Origin: Tissierella sp. P1 | Lineage (GTDB): Bacteria > Bacillota > Clostridia > Tissierellales > Tissierellaceae | DNA: 64,000 nt | Assembly (NCBI RefSeq): GCF_002266425.1 | Contig: NZ_NPMN01000015.1 | Coordinates: 44,562 to 108,561 of the forward strand | Direction of reading: 5' to 3' | Shown: positions 47,157 through 55,831 of the stretch, one piece after another | How positions within the stretch are numbered: position 1 is the first letter of the stretch | Layout of the letters: the number at the start of each line of letters is the position of its first letter | Notes under the pieces: generated by a model | What the model was told of the DNA's origin: nothing | The model's input: the letters and a program-made list of their open reading frames with translations, nothing else | The model's database searches: none | Program-made: the position numbers and the translations under genes

Positions 47157-47489
47157 ATGACTTCCAATTTCATTTCCGTTGAAACTATAATGGAAAAAAT
47201 AACTCCCATATTTGAGAAGTATCCTATAAATAAGGCAATATTATTTGGTTCTTATGCAAAAGGCGACGCCACAATAAATAGTGATGTAGACTTATACATT
47301 GATACAAATGGAAAGTTAAGAGGACTTGATTTTGTTGGATTGCTAGAAATACTTGTTAATACTTTAGAAATGGATATAGATTTGATTGATAAATCGCATA
47401 TTGAGCAAGATTCTTTAATAATGCAAGAAATAGAAAATGGAGGTATGGTTATATATGAAAAATCAAAAGATTATTCAAAAGATAATTAA
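47157..47489 (+). CDS. mntA: MntA-type minimal nucleotidyltransferase antitoxin
   Basis: A 110-residue MNT-domain protein. The motif GSYAKGDATINSDVD fits GSX10DXD exactly, the active site of MntA antitoxins that add AMP to the partner HepT (type VII toxin-antitoxin). A strong AAGGAGG precedes the ATG. The 3' end overlaps the HEPN gene by 35 bases, so the pair is translationally coupled. Confidence 0.88.
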   Translation: MTSNFISVETIMEKITPIFEKYPINKAILFGSYAKGDATINSDVDLYIDTNGKLRGLDFVGLLEILVNTLEMDIDLIDKSHIEQDSLIMQEIENGGMVIYEKSKDYSKDN

Positions 47490-47781
47490 CTATATCGACT
47501 CTATATTAAAATATACCAATGATGTAGATTGTGATGAATTTAGAAATAATAGTATGATGGTTGAAGCTTGTGTGTTTAATTTAAGTCAAATAGGTGAATT
47601 AGTTAATAAACTTGATAAAGAATATTTTTCAAAATATAATGAGGTTCCTTGGTTTAAAATACGTGGATTAAGAAATCGTATAGTCCATGATTATGAAGGT
47701 GTAAATTTAAATCTAATATGGGAAATTATTGATATGGATATAAAAATATTAAAGGAACAGTTGTTGAAGCTAATCAATTAG
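47455..47781 (+). CDS. hepT: HepT-like HEPN ribonuclease toxin
   Basis: A 108-residue helical HEPN protein. RNRIVHDY matches RX4HXY exactly: Arg and His form the RNase site and the Tyr is the residue AMPylated by MntA in characterised pairs. I start at the ATG at 47455, with GGAGG 11 bases upstream; a further in-frame ATG 18 bases earlier overlaps that site. Together with the MNT gene this is a complete HepT-MntA module, normally involved in plasmid or island maintenance or phage defence. Confidence 0.88.
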   Translation: MKNQKIIQKIINYIDSILKYTNDVDCDEFRNNSMMVEACVFNLSQIGELVNKLDKEYFSKYNEVPWFKIRGLRNRIVHDYEGVNLNLIWEIIDMDIKILKEQLLKLIN

Positions 47782-47814
47782 CTTCTTTTTATATTCTTGA
47801 AGTTAGGAAATATA

Positions 47815-47909
47815 CCCTTCCACCAAGGGGATACTATCTATTTATGTCATCATTATTGTACTCTCAAGGCACGTTGAGACAGTAGTATTGATAACAAAGG
47901 CGTAAACCT
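47815..47909 (+). repeat. Degenerate ~90-bp intergenic repeat, copy 2
   Basis: Second copy of the element described at 46178. The remaining gene-free sequence to 48099 contains nothing else that I recognise. Confidence 0.6.
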
Positions 47910-48099
47910 TGACTTTACAGGGGTTTGATGAATTACATCTAAATCAACCACTCAACTAAAAGTGTGTTTTTGCGTTTGAGGAAGCATATCGAGGAAGAAG
48001 AAGTAGGAATGGTTAGGTGGATAGTATAGATAATATTAACAGGGTTAAGGAGTTATAATAGGTATAAAGATTTATGTAATGAATAAAGAGGTGTTAAAC

Positions 48100-48657
48100 A
48101 TGAGCAATAAGCCATTTATTTTAGCTGTAAACGCAATATCAGGAGGTGGAAAAACAACCATCGTAAAGGAATTACAAAGGAAATTACCAAAGTCAAAAGC
48201 GTTATTTTTTGATGACAGAAATTATGATTCTGATAGTGGTATAGAAGATATCTGCAAATGGATTGAAGAGGGGGCAGATGTAAATAGATTCAATCTCGAT
48301 TTGTTAGCAGAGGATATTGAAAAACTGATAAAGGAAAATCTTAATTATATTATTATGGATTATCCTTTTGGTTATAGACACAAGGCGATTTCGAAATATT
48401 TAGATTTTTCTATATTCATCGATACTCCTTTAGATATTGCACTAGCGAGAAGAATTATTAGGGATTATAGTACAACTTCAATCCAGAATGTCTTTGATGA
48501 TATGAAACAATACTTAATACAAGGTAGAAAAGCTTATCTGTATGGTTTAGATGAAATAAAAGAAAAGGCTGATTATGTAGTTGATGGCAGCAAATCATTA
48601 GATGGTATTGTATCAGAAATCATGGAAAAGTTAATCCATATTAACCCTGCAAAATAA
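48100..48657 (+). CDS. Uridine-kinase-like P-loop NTPase
   Basis: A 185-residue small kinase with Walker A in NAISGGGKTTIV, a DD pair after the second strand (FFDDRNYDS) and IMDYPFGYRHK, the layout of uridine kinase/AAA-type nucleoside and shikimate-like kinases. LARRIIRDYS resembles a lid. The ATG at 48100 is seven bases after AGAGGTG. Isolated among accessory genes; substrate not identifiable. Confidence 0.75.
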   Translation: MSNKPFILAVNAISGGGKTTIVKELQRKLPKSKALFFDDRNYDSDSGIEDICKWIEEGADVNRFNLDLLAEDIEKLIKENLNYIIMDYPFGYRHKAISKYLDFSIFIDTPLDIALARRIIRDYSTTSIQNVFDDMKQYLIQGRKAYLYGLDEIKEKADYVVDGSKSLDGIVSEIMEKLIHINPAK

Positions 48658-48930
48658 GCATATTTACAGGTATTATGAGTCGGCTTATTCTAATAAACTC
48701 CAAAAATAGAAAATTAGTCGATATGTTCCGGTCTACCGATAGTGCAAAAAATACCGTGGATATATTTTCGCCTACTGACAATTCGAAAGACATTCATTCT
48801 ATCCTATCCTATCGAGCCATGTAGAGAGTGTTATGCTGTTACAGCATTGTGGTTTGTAAAGCAAGAAGTAAGGTTTGGTCATAGAATATTGCAACTTTGA
48901 AGAAAAAATACTTAAAAGGGGAGAAGATAT
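48658..48930. other. Gene-free stretch with a possible coding relic
   Basis: Around 48816-48899 one plus-strand frame reads EPCRECYAVTALWFVKQEV and stops at TGA, without a start or a recognised family. Nothing else supported. Confidence 0.25.
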
Positions 48931-49050
48931 ATGCTTACGGAAGATCAAGTTATTGGATATTTTTGTGACTATTTAATAGCTAATGGATATGAAGTCAGGC
49001 AAGCTCTTAGCACAAAGGAAACTGGAAAAACCACTTTTTACCTACTTTAA
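48931..49050 (+). pseudogene. Fragment of a small unidentified protein
   Basis: Starts with a good ribosome site (AAAAGGGGAGAAG) and reads MLTEDQVIGYFCDYLIANGY, then EVRQALSTKETGK before an early TAA. Other coding-like pieces follow (FKDEKAFWVDLGKEMSLVF) in another frame. It looks like a small gene with an internal deletion; I recognise no family with confidence. Confidence 0.4.
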
Positions 49051-49223
49051 ATAGGCAAAAATATAGATAACATAGTGGATTTTAAAGATGAAAAAGCGTT
49101 TTGGGTGGATTTAGGCAAGGAAATGAGTCTGGTTTTTCTGATGATACCTAAGTAATTAGAAATGTGGGAAAATGATTTTGTAGGATTACCTAAAGTAAAA
49201 ATAAGAATTTGAGGTGAAATGCT

Positions 49224-49589
49224 ATGGATAAATATACAAGAGAAGAATTGGCAGAAGCGCTACAGGTTGTATCTTCAACTATCAGTAAATGTGAAAAAAT
49301 GCAGCTGAAATTTGGGGAAGGTACATCTCAGCACACACTCCTTAAGAACAGAATAAAAGCAATGTATATTTCAAAATTATTAATAACAGATGAGAATGTT
49401 ATGGACAAGTACACAAAAGAAGAATTGATAGGAGCACTACGGCCCGTATCTTCAGTTATCAGCAAATGTGAAAAAGCACAGCTGAAATTCGCGGAGGGTA
49501 CATCCCATCACACTCGCCTTAAGAATATAATAAAAGCAATGTATATTTCAAAATCATTATTAACAGATGAAATTAGTAAAAGAGGTTAA
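49224..49589 (+). CDS. Hypothetical protein made of two tandem ~59-residue repeats
   Basis: A 121-residue cytoplasmic protein whose two halves are alike: each begins MDKYT(R/K)EEL, has VSS.ISKCEK.QLKF.EGTS and ends KAMYISK.L.TDE. The two copies differ at roughly 13 of 57 positions. GAGGTGAA precedes the start. The second copy keeps its own Met, so a fusion of duplicated genes is likely. I recognise the repeat as a clostridial unknown; function not known. Confidence 0.75.
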   Translation: MDKYTREELAEALQVVSSTISKCEKMQLKFGEGTSQHTLLKNRIKAMYISKLLITDENVMDKYTKEELIGALRPVSSVISKCEKAQLKFAEGTSHHTRLKNIIKAMYISKSLLTDEISKRG

Positions 49590-49836
49590 ATCCAGTTTTT
49601 CGATAAAATCATGAGTATAATACGAAGCGATCCAAAATCCAATTTGCTGGGCAGTCTGATCCCGTATAGATGGATTCGGGCTGCTATTTTTCTACATGCT
49701 GACGATTGTTGGTCGATACTTCTTAAACATGGTCAAGCACTTTCTTCTGTCTCATCCGATGGAGTATAAACTTTTTCAAGATACTTGCAGCCTTTTTGTC
49801 ATCTAAAGCGTATATAGGTTAAAGGAGGTGGAGCAA

Positions 49837-50328
49837 ATGGCATTTAAGTCCTATCGGCCGGAGGACTTTGAAGAATTTGTAACAAAACATGAAAATAGGA
49901 TTTATCGCACTGCACTCGCTATTACAGGAAACATATCTGATGCCGAGGACATAGTGCAAGAGGTATTTCTGCGTGCTTATGAGAAGGCTCCCGAATTTGA
50001 ATCAGAAGAGCATGAAAAGGCGTGGCTCATAAGGGTAACAGTAAACCTCTGCAATAGTCGACTGAGATCCCCTTGGCACAAGCGAAGAACTCTGCTTCTT
50101 GATTCTTATCCAGCTTCAGAGCCAGAGCAGTATGAATTACTTGAGCAAATCATGAACTTACCGTCTAAATACCGCACAGTTATCCATTTGTTTTATTATG
50201 AGGGTTATTCCATTAAGGATATTTCTGAGCTGACCGGGCAAAAGGAAGCCACCGTAAGAAGTCATCTGACTCGAGCTCGTCAAAAGCTTAAATTTGTTTT
50301 AAAGGAGGACGATTATGAAAGCATATAA
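49837..50328 (+). CDS. ECF-type sigma-70 factor
   Basis: A 163-residue sigma factor with region 2 (YRTALAITGNISDAEDIVQE, WLIRVTVNLCNS) and region 4 (LPSKYRTVIHLFYYEGYSIK, EATVRSHLTRARQKL). No N-terminal region 1 or region 3, as in the ECF group. AAAGGAGGTG is ideally spaced before the ATG at 49837. It overlaps the following gene, which encodes a membrane protein likely to act as its anti-sigma. Base composition here is noticeably more GC-rich than the flanks, suggesting transfer. Confidence 0.9.
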   Translation: MAFKSYRPEDFEEFVTKHENRIYRTALAITGNISDAEDIVQEVFLRAYEKAPEFESEEHEKAWLIRVTVNLCNSRLRSPWHKRRTLLLDSYPASEPEQYELLEQIMNLPSKYRTVIHLFYYEGYSIKDISELTGQKEATVRSHLTRARQKLKFVLKEDDYESI

Positions 50329-51609
50329 CGAATACATGAATAAAATATTGGTTTCGGAAACGTTACATCAAAGATTAGTATCCTCTCCCGACAATGTCAG
50401 ACTTAAGAGCCGTCCTATTATGATCAAGCGCTATGTCGCAGCCTTTGCTTGTCTTACCGTTATCTTGCTTGGTGTTCTAACAATCCCTCAATTAATGCAA
50501 AATAATGTAATACCGATGCCGGGCGAAACTCCATCCGTTTCCCAGCCCAGTGAAAATGCGCTGCGCCCGACACGTCAAGCAAATACACTTTATATTTCAA
50601 TAAAGCCGATTTTCAAGTCGCGGCCAACATTGCTATTTCGGGGCATTTTGAGCAAGAGCTAACCGTCGACGAGCTTAACGCTGTTTTCCCCGCGTTGGTA
50701 AATACACGTACCATTACAGCAACGGCGAATTTTCAAAGTGATAAAAATGGAGCAACCCTATTCAATATTGATGCCCATGCCGTATCCGCTGCTGGACTCA
50801 AGACCTATATCCAGATTGGGCCCGGTGCAGTCGTACTCGACTATGGGTTTGACGTTGAAACAAAAGCCTCAGATGTCCTGGGAACACTAGTCACAGCTGG
50901 GTATTTTGAGACTAACTCGAACAGCAAGGGGCTTAGGAATGTCATCTATTTTGCCACCTTCAAGCTTTCAGATGTAGCTTATTATGTGGAACTTGGTGGT
51001 ACAGAAACGGAAAAGGAAGCTCTCAAGAATGAAATATCTGAGTTGATCGGTCTTCTGATTAAAGGAGGTGCTGGCGATCTTAATGTATTTCATCCGGTTG
51101 TGCCCGAACTGCGTCAAGATCGGCTCAATCTTGATGAAGCCTGCGCGGACGTTGATTTCGGTGCATATTTACCGGCAGAAGTCCCTGCTGGATTTGTGTT
51201 TGAGGATGCCTTACGCTTTATCAATCAAGAGCAGGATGCACTGTTTGTTAACTGGAGAAAAGGTATGGGATATATCGACTGGCGCGTTTCAATACTCAAT
51301 GATAACGACAAAACCCGTATCACATCTATTGCAGACAAGAAGAATTACGACCTCTCACTCTATCCTATTCCCCGCGCCGATTCAGTGCCTGACGATTTAC
51401 GGGAGATTGTTGATAATCCAATTTTCCTCAGTGAGGAGATAACGCTCGAAGCTGTACAGGCACGGACATATGAGATTACGGATACAGGTGATGAATCAGG
51501 TTCCCGAATGTGCTTCGGCGTGTTGTATGGAGATATCCTTGTGGAAATCAGGGTAAAAGGTGCTTCGTCGGAAGCGATGTTTGATATCTTACAGCAGATT
51601 AAGAAATAA
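50315..51609 (+). CDS. Sigma-associated membrane protein, probable anti-sigma factor (one apparent frameshift)
   Basis: The ATG overlaps the sigma stop and has AAAGGAGGA upstream. A short cytoplasmic N-terminus (about 1-45), one membrane helix at about 46-63 (VAAFACLTVILLGVLTIP) and a large extracytoplasmic part follow. Literally it stops at 50662. The other frame continues FNKADFQVAANIAISGHFEQ up to 51609. Adding one T to TTT at 50595-50597 gives TLYIFNKADFQ and a ~431-residue protein. The position and topology fit an anti-sigma factor, but no zinc anti-sigma motif is seen, and the extracytoplasmic region is not a family I know. Confidence 0.65.
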
Positions 51610-51698
51610 TCCCAGTTGGCTGATGTGGAGTAGTATGTGTAAGACCGTACCATAAGTAATAGCGGTTATTTTATAGGGGATTAAAATAAGCTTTTAGC

Positions 51699-51730
51699 AG
51701 AGCCACGATATTGATATCGTGGCTCTTTAA
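51699..51730 (+). terminator. Terminator after the sigma operon
   Basis: AGAGCCACGATAT-TG-ATATCGTGGCTCT, an exact 13-bp stem, then TTAAT. Confidence 0.82.
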
Positions 51731-51801
51731 TCTAAACATAAAACTCAACAGTGGGGTTTCAATTTAAAAAATATTTAATGCTTATTAAAAACTTATTGCA
51801 A

Positions 51802-51816
51802 TTGACCCGACGTCAA
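51802..51816 (+). promoter_or_regulatory. TTGAC-N5-GTCAA dyad
   Basis: TTGAC-CCGAC-GTCAA overlaps a possible -35 (TTGACC), with TATTAT 16 bases downstream. It resembles a regulated promoter and leads to the 22-codon frame at 51874. Confidence 0.35.
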
Positions 51817-51873
51817 GTGATATTATTATGTTATAGACATGTAAGACATCAAAGGAAGGAGGTGCTTAACAGA

Positions 51874-51942
51874 ATGAGTCAACATATACCTATTCATAAT
51901 GATTTCTATTTAACCTCATTGGAACCTGTGAAAAGAATGTAA
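51874..51942 (+). CDS. Possible 22-residue peptide
   Basis: MSQHIPIHNDFY...PVKRM, behind a very good AAGGAAGGAGGTG. It could be a leader peptide, a genuine small protein or the truncated start of a lost gene. Nothing beyond the ribosome site supports function. Confidence 0.3.
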   Translation: MSQHIPIHNDFYLTSLEPVKRM

Positions 51943-52014
51943 TTTTCAATATTATATAGGCTATTACCGCTAGCTGGAAGTCAGCACAAATTTTATGGCA
52001 AGGATGTGTATAGT

Positions 52015-52479
52015 ATGATAAATTTTGCTGTTGCAGAAATGAAGGACTTAAAAACATTAAGGGAGATTTCTCTGAAAGCATTTCATGATGATCTGAAAAA
52101 ATATGGTGCATTGCCACCTGGAATTGATTCTATAGAATGGCATACTTCTAAAATAGAAAGGGGTATGTACTACAAAATCCTAGTGGATGATATGATAGCA
52201 GGAGGAATAAATTTATACGACTTGGGGGATGGGCATTTCTGCTTAGGGGCTATTTTTATTTCTCCAGAATATCAAAGCCGGGGGATTGGTTCAAAGGCAA
52301 TTGAATTCATAGAAAAGAAATATGACCAGGTTAAGAGATGGACCTTAGATACTCCATATCTCAATACTGGCAACCATAGATTCTATGAAAAACATGGTTA
52401 TAGGAAGGTTGATGAGATACAGCCCCAAAAAGACGTAGAATTTTGCCTCTATATTTATGAAAAGCAGATGGACGAATAA
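52015..52479 (+). CDS. GNAT-family acetyltransferase
   Basis: A 154-residue GNAT protein with the CoA loop in SPEYQSRGIGSKAIEF and the late ...NTGNHRFYEKHGYRKV segment. I prefer the ATG at 52015, with AAGGATG upstream, over a GTG nine bases earlier. Substrate unknown. Confidence 0.85.
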   Translation: MINFAVAEMKDLKTLREISLKAFHDDLKKYGALPPGIDSIEWHTSKIERGMYYKILVDDMIAGGINLYDLGDGHFCLGAIFISPEYQSRGIGSKAIEFIEKKYDQVKRWTLDTPYLNTGNHRFYEKHGYRKVDEIQPQKDVEFCLYIYEKQMDE

Positions 52480-52627
52480 TTGATAGCTTGGCGGTATTTA
52501 TCAGGAAGTTTGTTGGAAAATGTAACAAAACTGTTCTGCTATATTATACGGTAAAAGTATATATGTACAGGAAAAACCTCTGTTATAACTGTTATGGCGA
52601 ACTGTATCACAAGTAAATACAAAAATG

Positions 52628-52668
52628 GCCTAAAAGTAAGATGTATCAATACTTGTAGGCGTTTTTTT
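52628..52668 (+). terminator. Terminator between GNAT genes
   Basis: GCCTAAAAGTA...TACTTGTAGGC arms followed by GTTTTTTT. The rest of 52480-52799 holds no gene. Confidence 0.7.
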
Positions 52669-52799
52669 ATTTCTGAATAGGCGTTAAGATTCGAAAATAT
52701 AAGACAAAAAATTAATAATTCATTTTTACATATCTAGTAATAATCTATTATGATAGAATATGTAATATAATGTAAACTTATTAAGGGGGAGGAATAGAA

Positions 52800-53810
52800 A
52801 TGAAAATATGTGAGTTCAAGCCAATTAGCATAGATGATATACCCGCAATGGCTGATTTGCTAATACATAGGCAAAGTTTTGAAGGTGAAGTGTTTCCGTT
52901 TCTAAAAAACAGTTGTCTTAATGTTAAATATGCAACGGATATACTTGGAAAATTGTTTGTTAATAATAAGGTCATTGGGATAGGAGCATTTACTAATAAT
53001 GAACTAGTAGGTTATATAATCGGAGAGATAAAGATTGATACTCTTAGGGGTAGACACGTATGGGTGCCCTATGAGGGAATAGCAATCAGAATGGATCAAT
53101 CCTCTGAACTTATAAGGAATCTATATGCAAAGGTTTCAGTGGCGTGGCTAGAGCAAGGTTGCTTTATGCACTACACTATAATACCTCTTGGAAATCAGGT
53201 GTACTATGATGCCTACCAACGATTAAGCTTTTTTATCCAGCAAGTACACGGGGTAATGAACATGGAGGATTACAAGCCCTTTGAAAATGTATCTGATGCA
53301 GAGATTAGAGTTGCTAATAAAATGGATAGTGAAATGATGGGTAAAATGTCTAGCATAATCCAATCATATCATAATTCTGCACCTACGTTTGAGCCTGCGT
53401 TACCTGAGGTTGTATTGGATATGAAAGCTGCATATAAAAGTATAGTAGAGGAAAATGACGAAACGTTTCTCATTGCGATAAAGGACATGAAGGAATTAGG
53501 ATTTCAAGAATATTGTCCGATTACTTCAGATTTGATGACACCCGACAATGGAGTAGAGTTGGGTATTGCAGGTACTTACTATTCTCAAATGGGAAGAGGT
53601 GTTGGTAAAAAGTTAATGAATGAAGGCTGTAGGATTATGAAAGAAAAGGGATATAACAGTATGATAACAGATTGGAGAATAACCAATCTTGCTTCTTCAA
53701 CATTTTGGCCCAAGTGCGGGTTTAGGCCAGTAGCTTATAGAATGGTTAGATACATTAACAGTAATATAGCATGGGCAAACTTTAACAATCCGAGTATAAA
53801 GTTGTTGTAG
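52800..53810 (+). CDS. Two-domain GNAT acetyltransferase-like protein
   Basis: A 336-residue protein. The C-terminal GNAT domain (about 165-330) has TYYSQMGRGVGKKLMNEG as its CoA loop and ASSTFWPKCGFRPV near the end. The N-terminal half (about 1-160) shows a degenerate GNAT fold without a clear CoA loop. AAGGGGGAGG precedes the ATG. Function unknown. Confidence 0.78.
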   Translation: MKICEFKPISIDDIPAMADLLIHRQSFEGEVFPFLKNSCLNVKYATDILGKLFVNNKVIGIGAFTNNELVGYIIGEIKIDTLRGRHVWVPYEGIAIRMDQSSELIRNLYAKVSVAWLEQGCFMHYTIIPLGNQVYYDAYQRLSFFIQQVHGVMNMEDYKPFENVSDAEIRVANKMDSEMMGKMSSIIQSYHNSAPTFEPALPEVVLDMKAAYKSIVEENDETFLIAIKDMKELGFQEYCPITSDLMTPDNGVELGIAGTYYSQMGRGVGKKLMNEGCRIMKEKGYNSMITDWRITNLASSTFWPKCGFRPVAYRMVRYINSNIAWANFNNPSIKLL

Positions 53811-54183
53811 CAAATTCAGTCAGGTATTTTTTATCCTCACTAACAGAAAAAATGGTGCGGTCAGTTACACATAGAAAAGTAAAGAGCATGGAAGAACGAA
53901 TCATAAGTGATTAACCTTTGCCTCAATGGATACAAAATAGAATGAAATCCGTATTACTTGCCCTAAGTGTTAAAAACACACAAAAAGCAATATTAAGTAT
54001 GAGAACAACATTTTAAGTGCACAAATTGTAGATGACTATTCAATGGATATAATTGATTTAGGTTAAGGTTAAATTTACATGACTATGAACAGGAATTTTT
54101 TGAAGGGATTATTATAACTATAAATTGAGCAGAACTAGAGAAGGTTAAGACAATAGCTGCTATAAGAAGAAAGGATAAAAGCT
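53811..54183. other. Intergenic stretch with a possible zinc-ribbon transposase relic
   Basis: Around 53940-54035, pieces reading NEIRITCPKC, KHTKSNIKYENN and HFKCTNCR in neighbouring frames recall the N-terminal zinc ribbon of some insertion-sequence proteins (CPxC...CxxC). Stops and a frame change interrupt it. The rest is featureless. Confidence 0.3.
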
Positions 54184-55365
54184 ATGGAATACGAAATTAT
54201 ACATTTACCAAAAGAGAAATGGAAAGGAACTGTTATTCCAATTAGGTATATAACAGACAAGTATTATGATGTTTATGTAAATAAAACAGATAAAGGATTC
54301 GCTATTGGGATAGAAAAGAAAGATTTTACAGAGCCAGTAACTCATACACCAGAAGAATATGATTTTCCAGATAAGCTATATGAGGATCACTGGGAGAATG
54401 CTTATGCTTGGGGAGTGTTAGTTGATGGTGAATTAGTTGCCGCAATTGAAACTGACCAAGAACTATGGTCTAATCGTCTAAGAATTACAGAACTTTGGGT
54501 GGCAGAAAAATATCAAAAGCAAGGAATAGGTCATGCGTTAGTTGAAATGGCCAAGGAACAAGCAAGAAGAGAACGTCGTCGTGCTATTATACTAGAAACA
54601 CAATCTTGTAATGTTAATGCAATAGATTTTTATCAGCATGAAGGATTTAGCTTGATAGGTATGGATACTTGCTGCTACAAGAATAATGATTTACAAAGAA
54701 AAGAAGTAAGGTTAGAATTTGGATGGTTTCCAGAAGAAAAGAAAAGATTAAATAGAGAAGAAATAGAAATTAGAATGGAAACAAAGTCGGATTGGTACAA
54801 TGTAGAGTTAATGACACAGCATGCATTTTGGAATAAGCATCATCTTGGATGTAACGAACATTATCTTGTGCATAAATTACGTCAAGATAAAGACTATCTT
54901 CCAGAGCTAAGCAGAATAGCAGTAAAGGATGGAGAGATAATAGGATGTATAATGTATTCACAGGCACGAGTTGTTGATGGGACAGATACACATGAAATTA
55001 TAACCTTTGGACCTCTTTGCGTAGAGCCTAAATGGCAGGGATGTGGAGTTGGTGAGCTGTTATTAAGAGAAACAATGAAATTAGCTGCAAATAAGGGGTA
55101 TAAAGGGATTGTAATTTTTGGAGAACCAGATTATTATCCTAGAATAGGATTTAAAACATGTGACAACTTTAACATTACAACTGCCGAGGGTAAAAACTTT
55201 GATGCATTTATGGGAATTGAATTAGTAGAAGATAGTATGAAAGGCATAAAAGGAAAATTCTATGAATCGGAAGTTTTTGAAAATCTTCCAAAGGAAGAAG
55301 TGGAAGAATATAATAAAAAATTCCCACAACTACAAAAATTAAGATTTCCAGGACAATGGGATTAA
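54184..55365 (+). CDS. Protein with two tandem GNAT domains
   Basis: A 393-residue protein with two complete acetyltransferase domains. Domain 1 (about 20-160) has ELWVAEKYQKQGIGHALVEMA and NAIDFYQHEGFSLIG; domain 2 (about 200-370) has GPLCVEPKWQGCGVGELLLRE and YYPRIGFK, the latter like YhbS-type GNATs. The overlap of two different GNAT subfamilies suggests fusion. Substrates unknown. Confidence 0.82.
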   Translation: MEYEIIHLPKEKWKGTVIPIRYITDKYYDVYVNKTDKGFAIGIEKKDFTEPVTHTPEEYDFPDKLYEDHWENAYAWGVLVDGELVAAIETDQELWSNRLRITELWVAEKYQKQGIGHALVEMAKEQARRERRRAIILETQSCNVNAIDFYQHEGFSLIGMDTCCYKNNDLQRKEVRLEFGWFPEEKKRLNREEIEIRMETKSDWYNVELMTQHAFWNKHHLGCNEHYLVHKLRQDKDYLPELSRIAVKDGEIIGCIMYSQARVVDGTDTHEIITFGPLCVEPKWQGCGVGELLLRETMKLAANKGYKGIVIFGEPDYYPRIGFKTCDNFNITTAEGKNFDAFMGIELVEDSMKGIKGKFYESEVFENLPKEEVEEYNKKFPQLQKLRFPGQWD

Positions 55366-55782
55366 TAAAGTATTAAAATCAGTTTATATACCCTTATTAA
55401 CAGAGTATTAATTTCATTGAATCTATAAATTTCAGTTTATCTTTATATAAGCATGAGGAGCTGTCTTATTATCAATATAGAAAATAAATGCACTAAGATG
55501 TAAAAATTTTGGTGCTATTTTTTTAGAGCAAGGGCATAGGCACATTGCCGACTAAGATGAATTATATCTATATAATTGAAAATTATGGTTGTATTTTCTA
55601 TTTCATTTTAGTACAATATAAGAAAATACAGCTTTCAATTTTATTTCGAAGGGAGTTGATTAAATTATGGCAAATTTGAATACGGTGATAAATCAATAAT
55701 TTAATACTTGAGTGTACGTTGGAACTGTGATTTTTCCGTGTACTCTATAAAAACAACCCTTTTGAAAATACTGTATAAACAG
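55366..55782. other. Gene-free stretch before rsgA
   Basis: Contains one 10-codon frame (MANLNTVINQ at 55666) behind GAAGGGAGTTG, perhaps the stub of a lost gene. Nothing else supported. Confidence 0.3.
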
Positions 55783-55807
55783 AACTTGTCGATGGGCAAG
55801 TTTTTTT
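55783..55807 (+). terminator. Terminator just upstream of rsgA
   Basis: AACTTGTC-GATG-GGCAAGTT followed by TTTTT. It lies only 24 bases before the rsgA start, so it could act as an attenuator or end an upstream transcript. Confidence 0.6.
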
Positions 55808-55831
55808 GTGCAAAAAATTGGAGGTAATACG

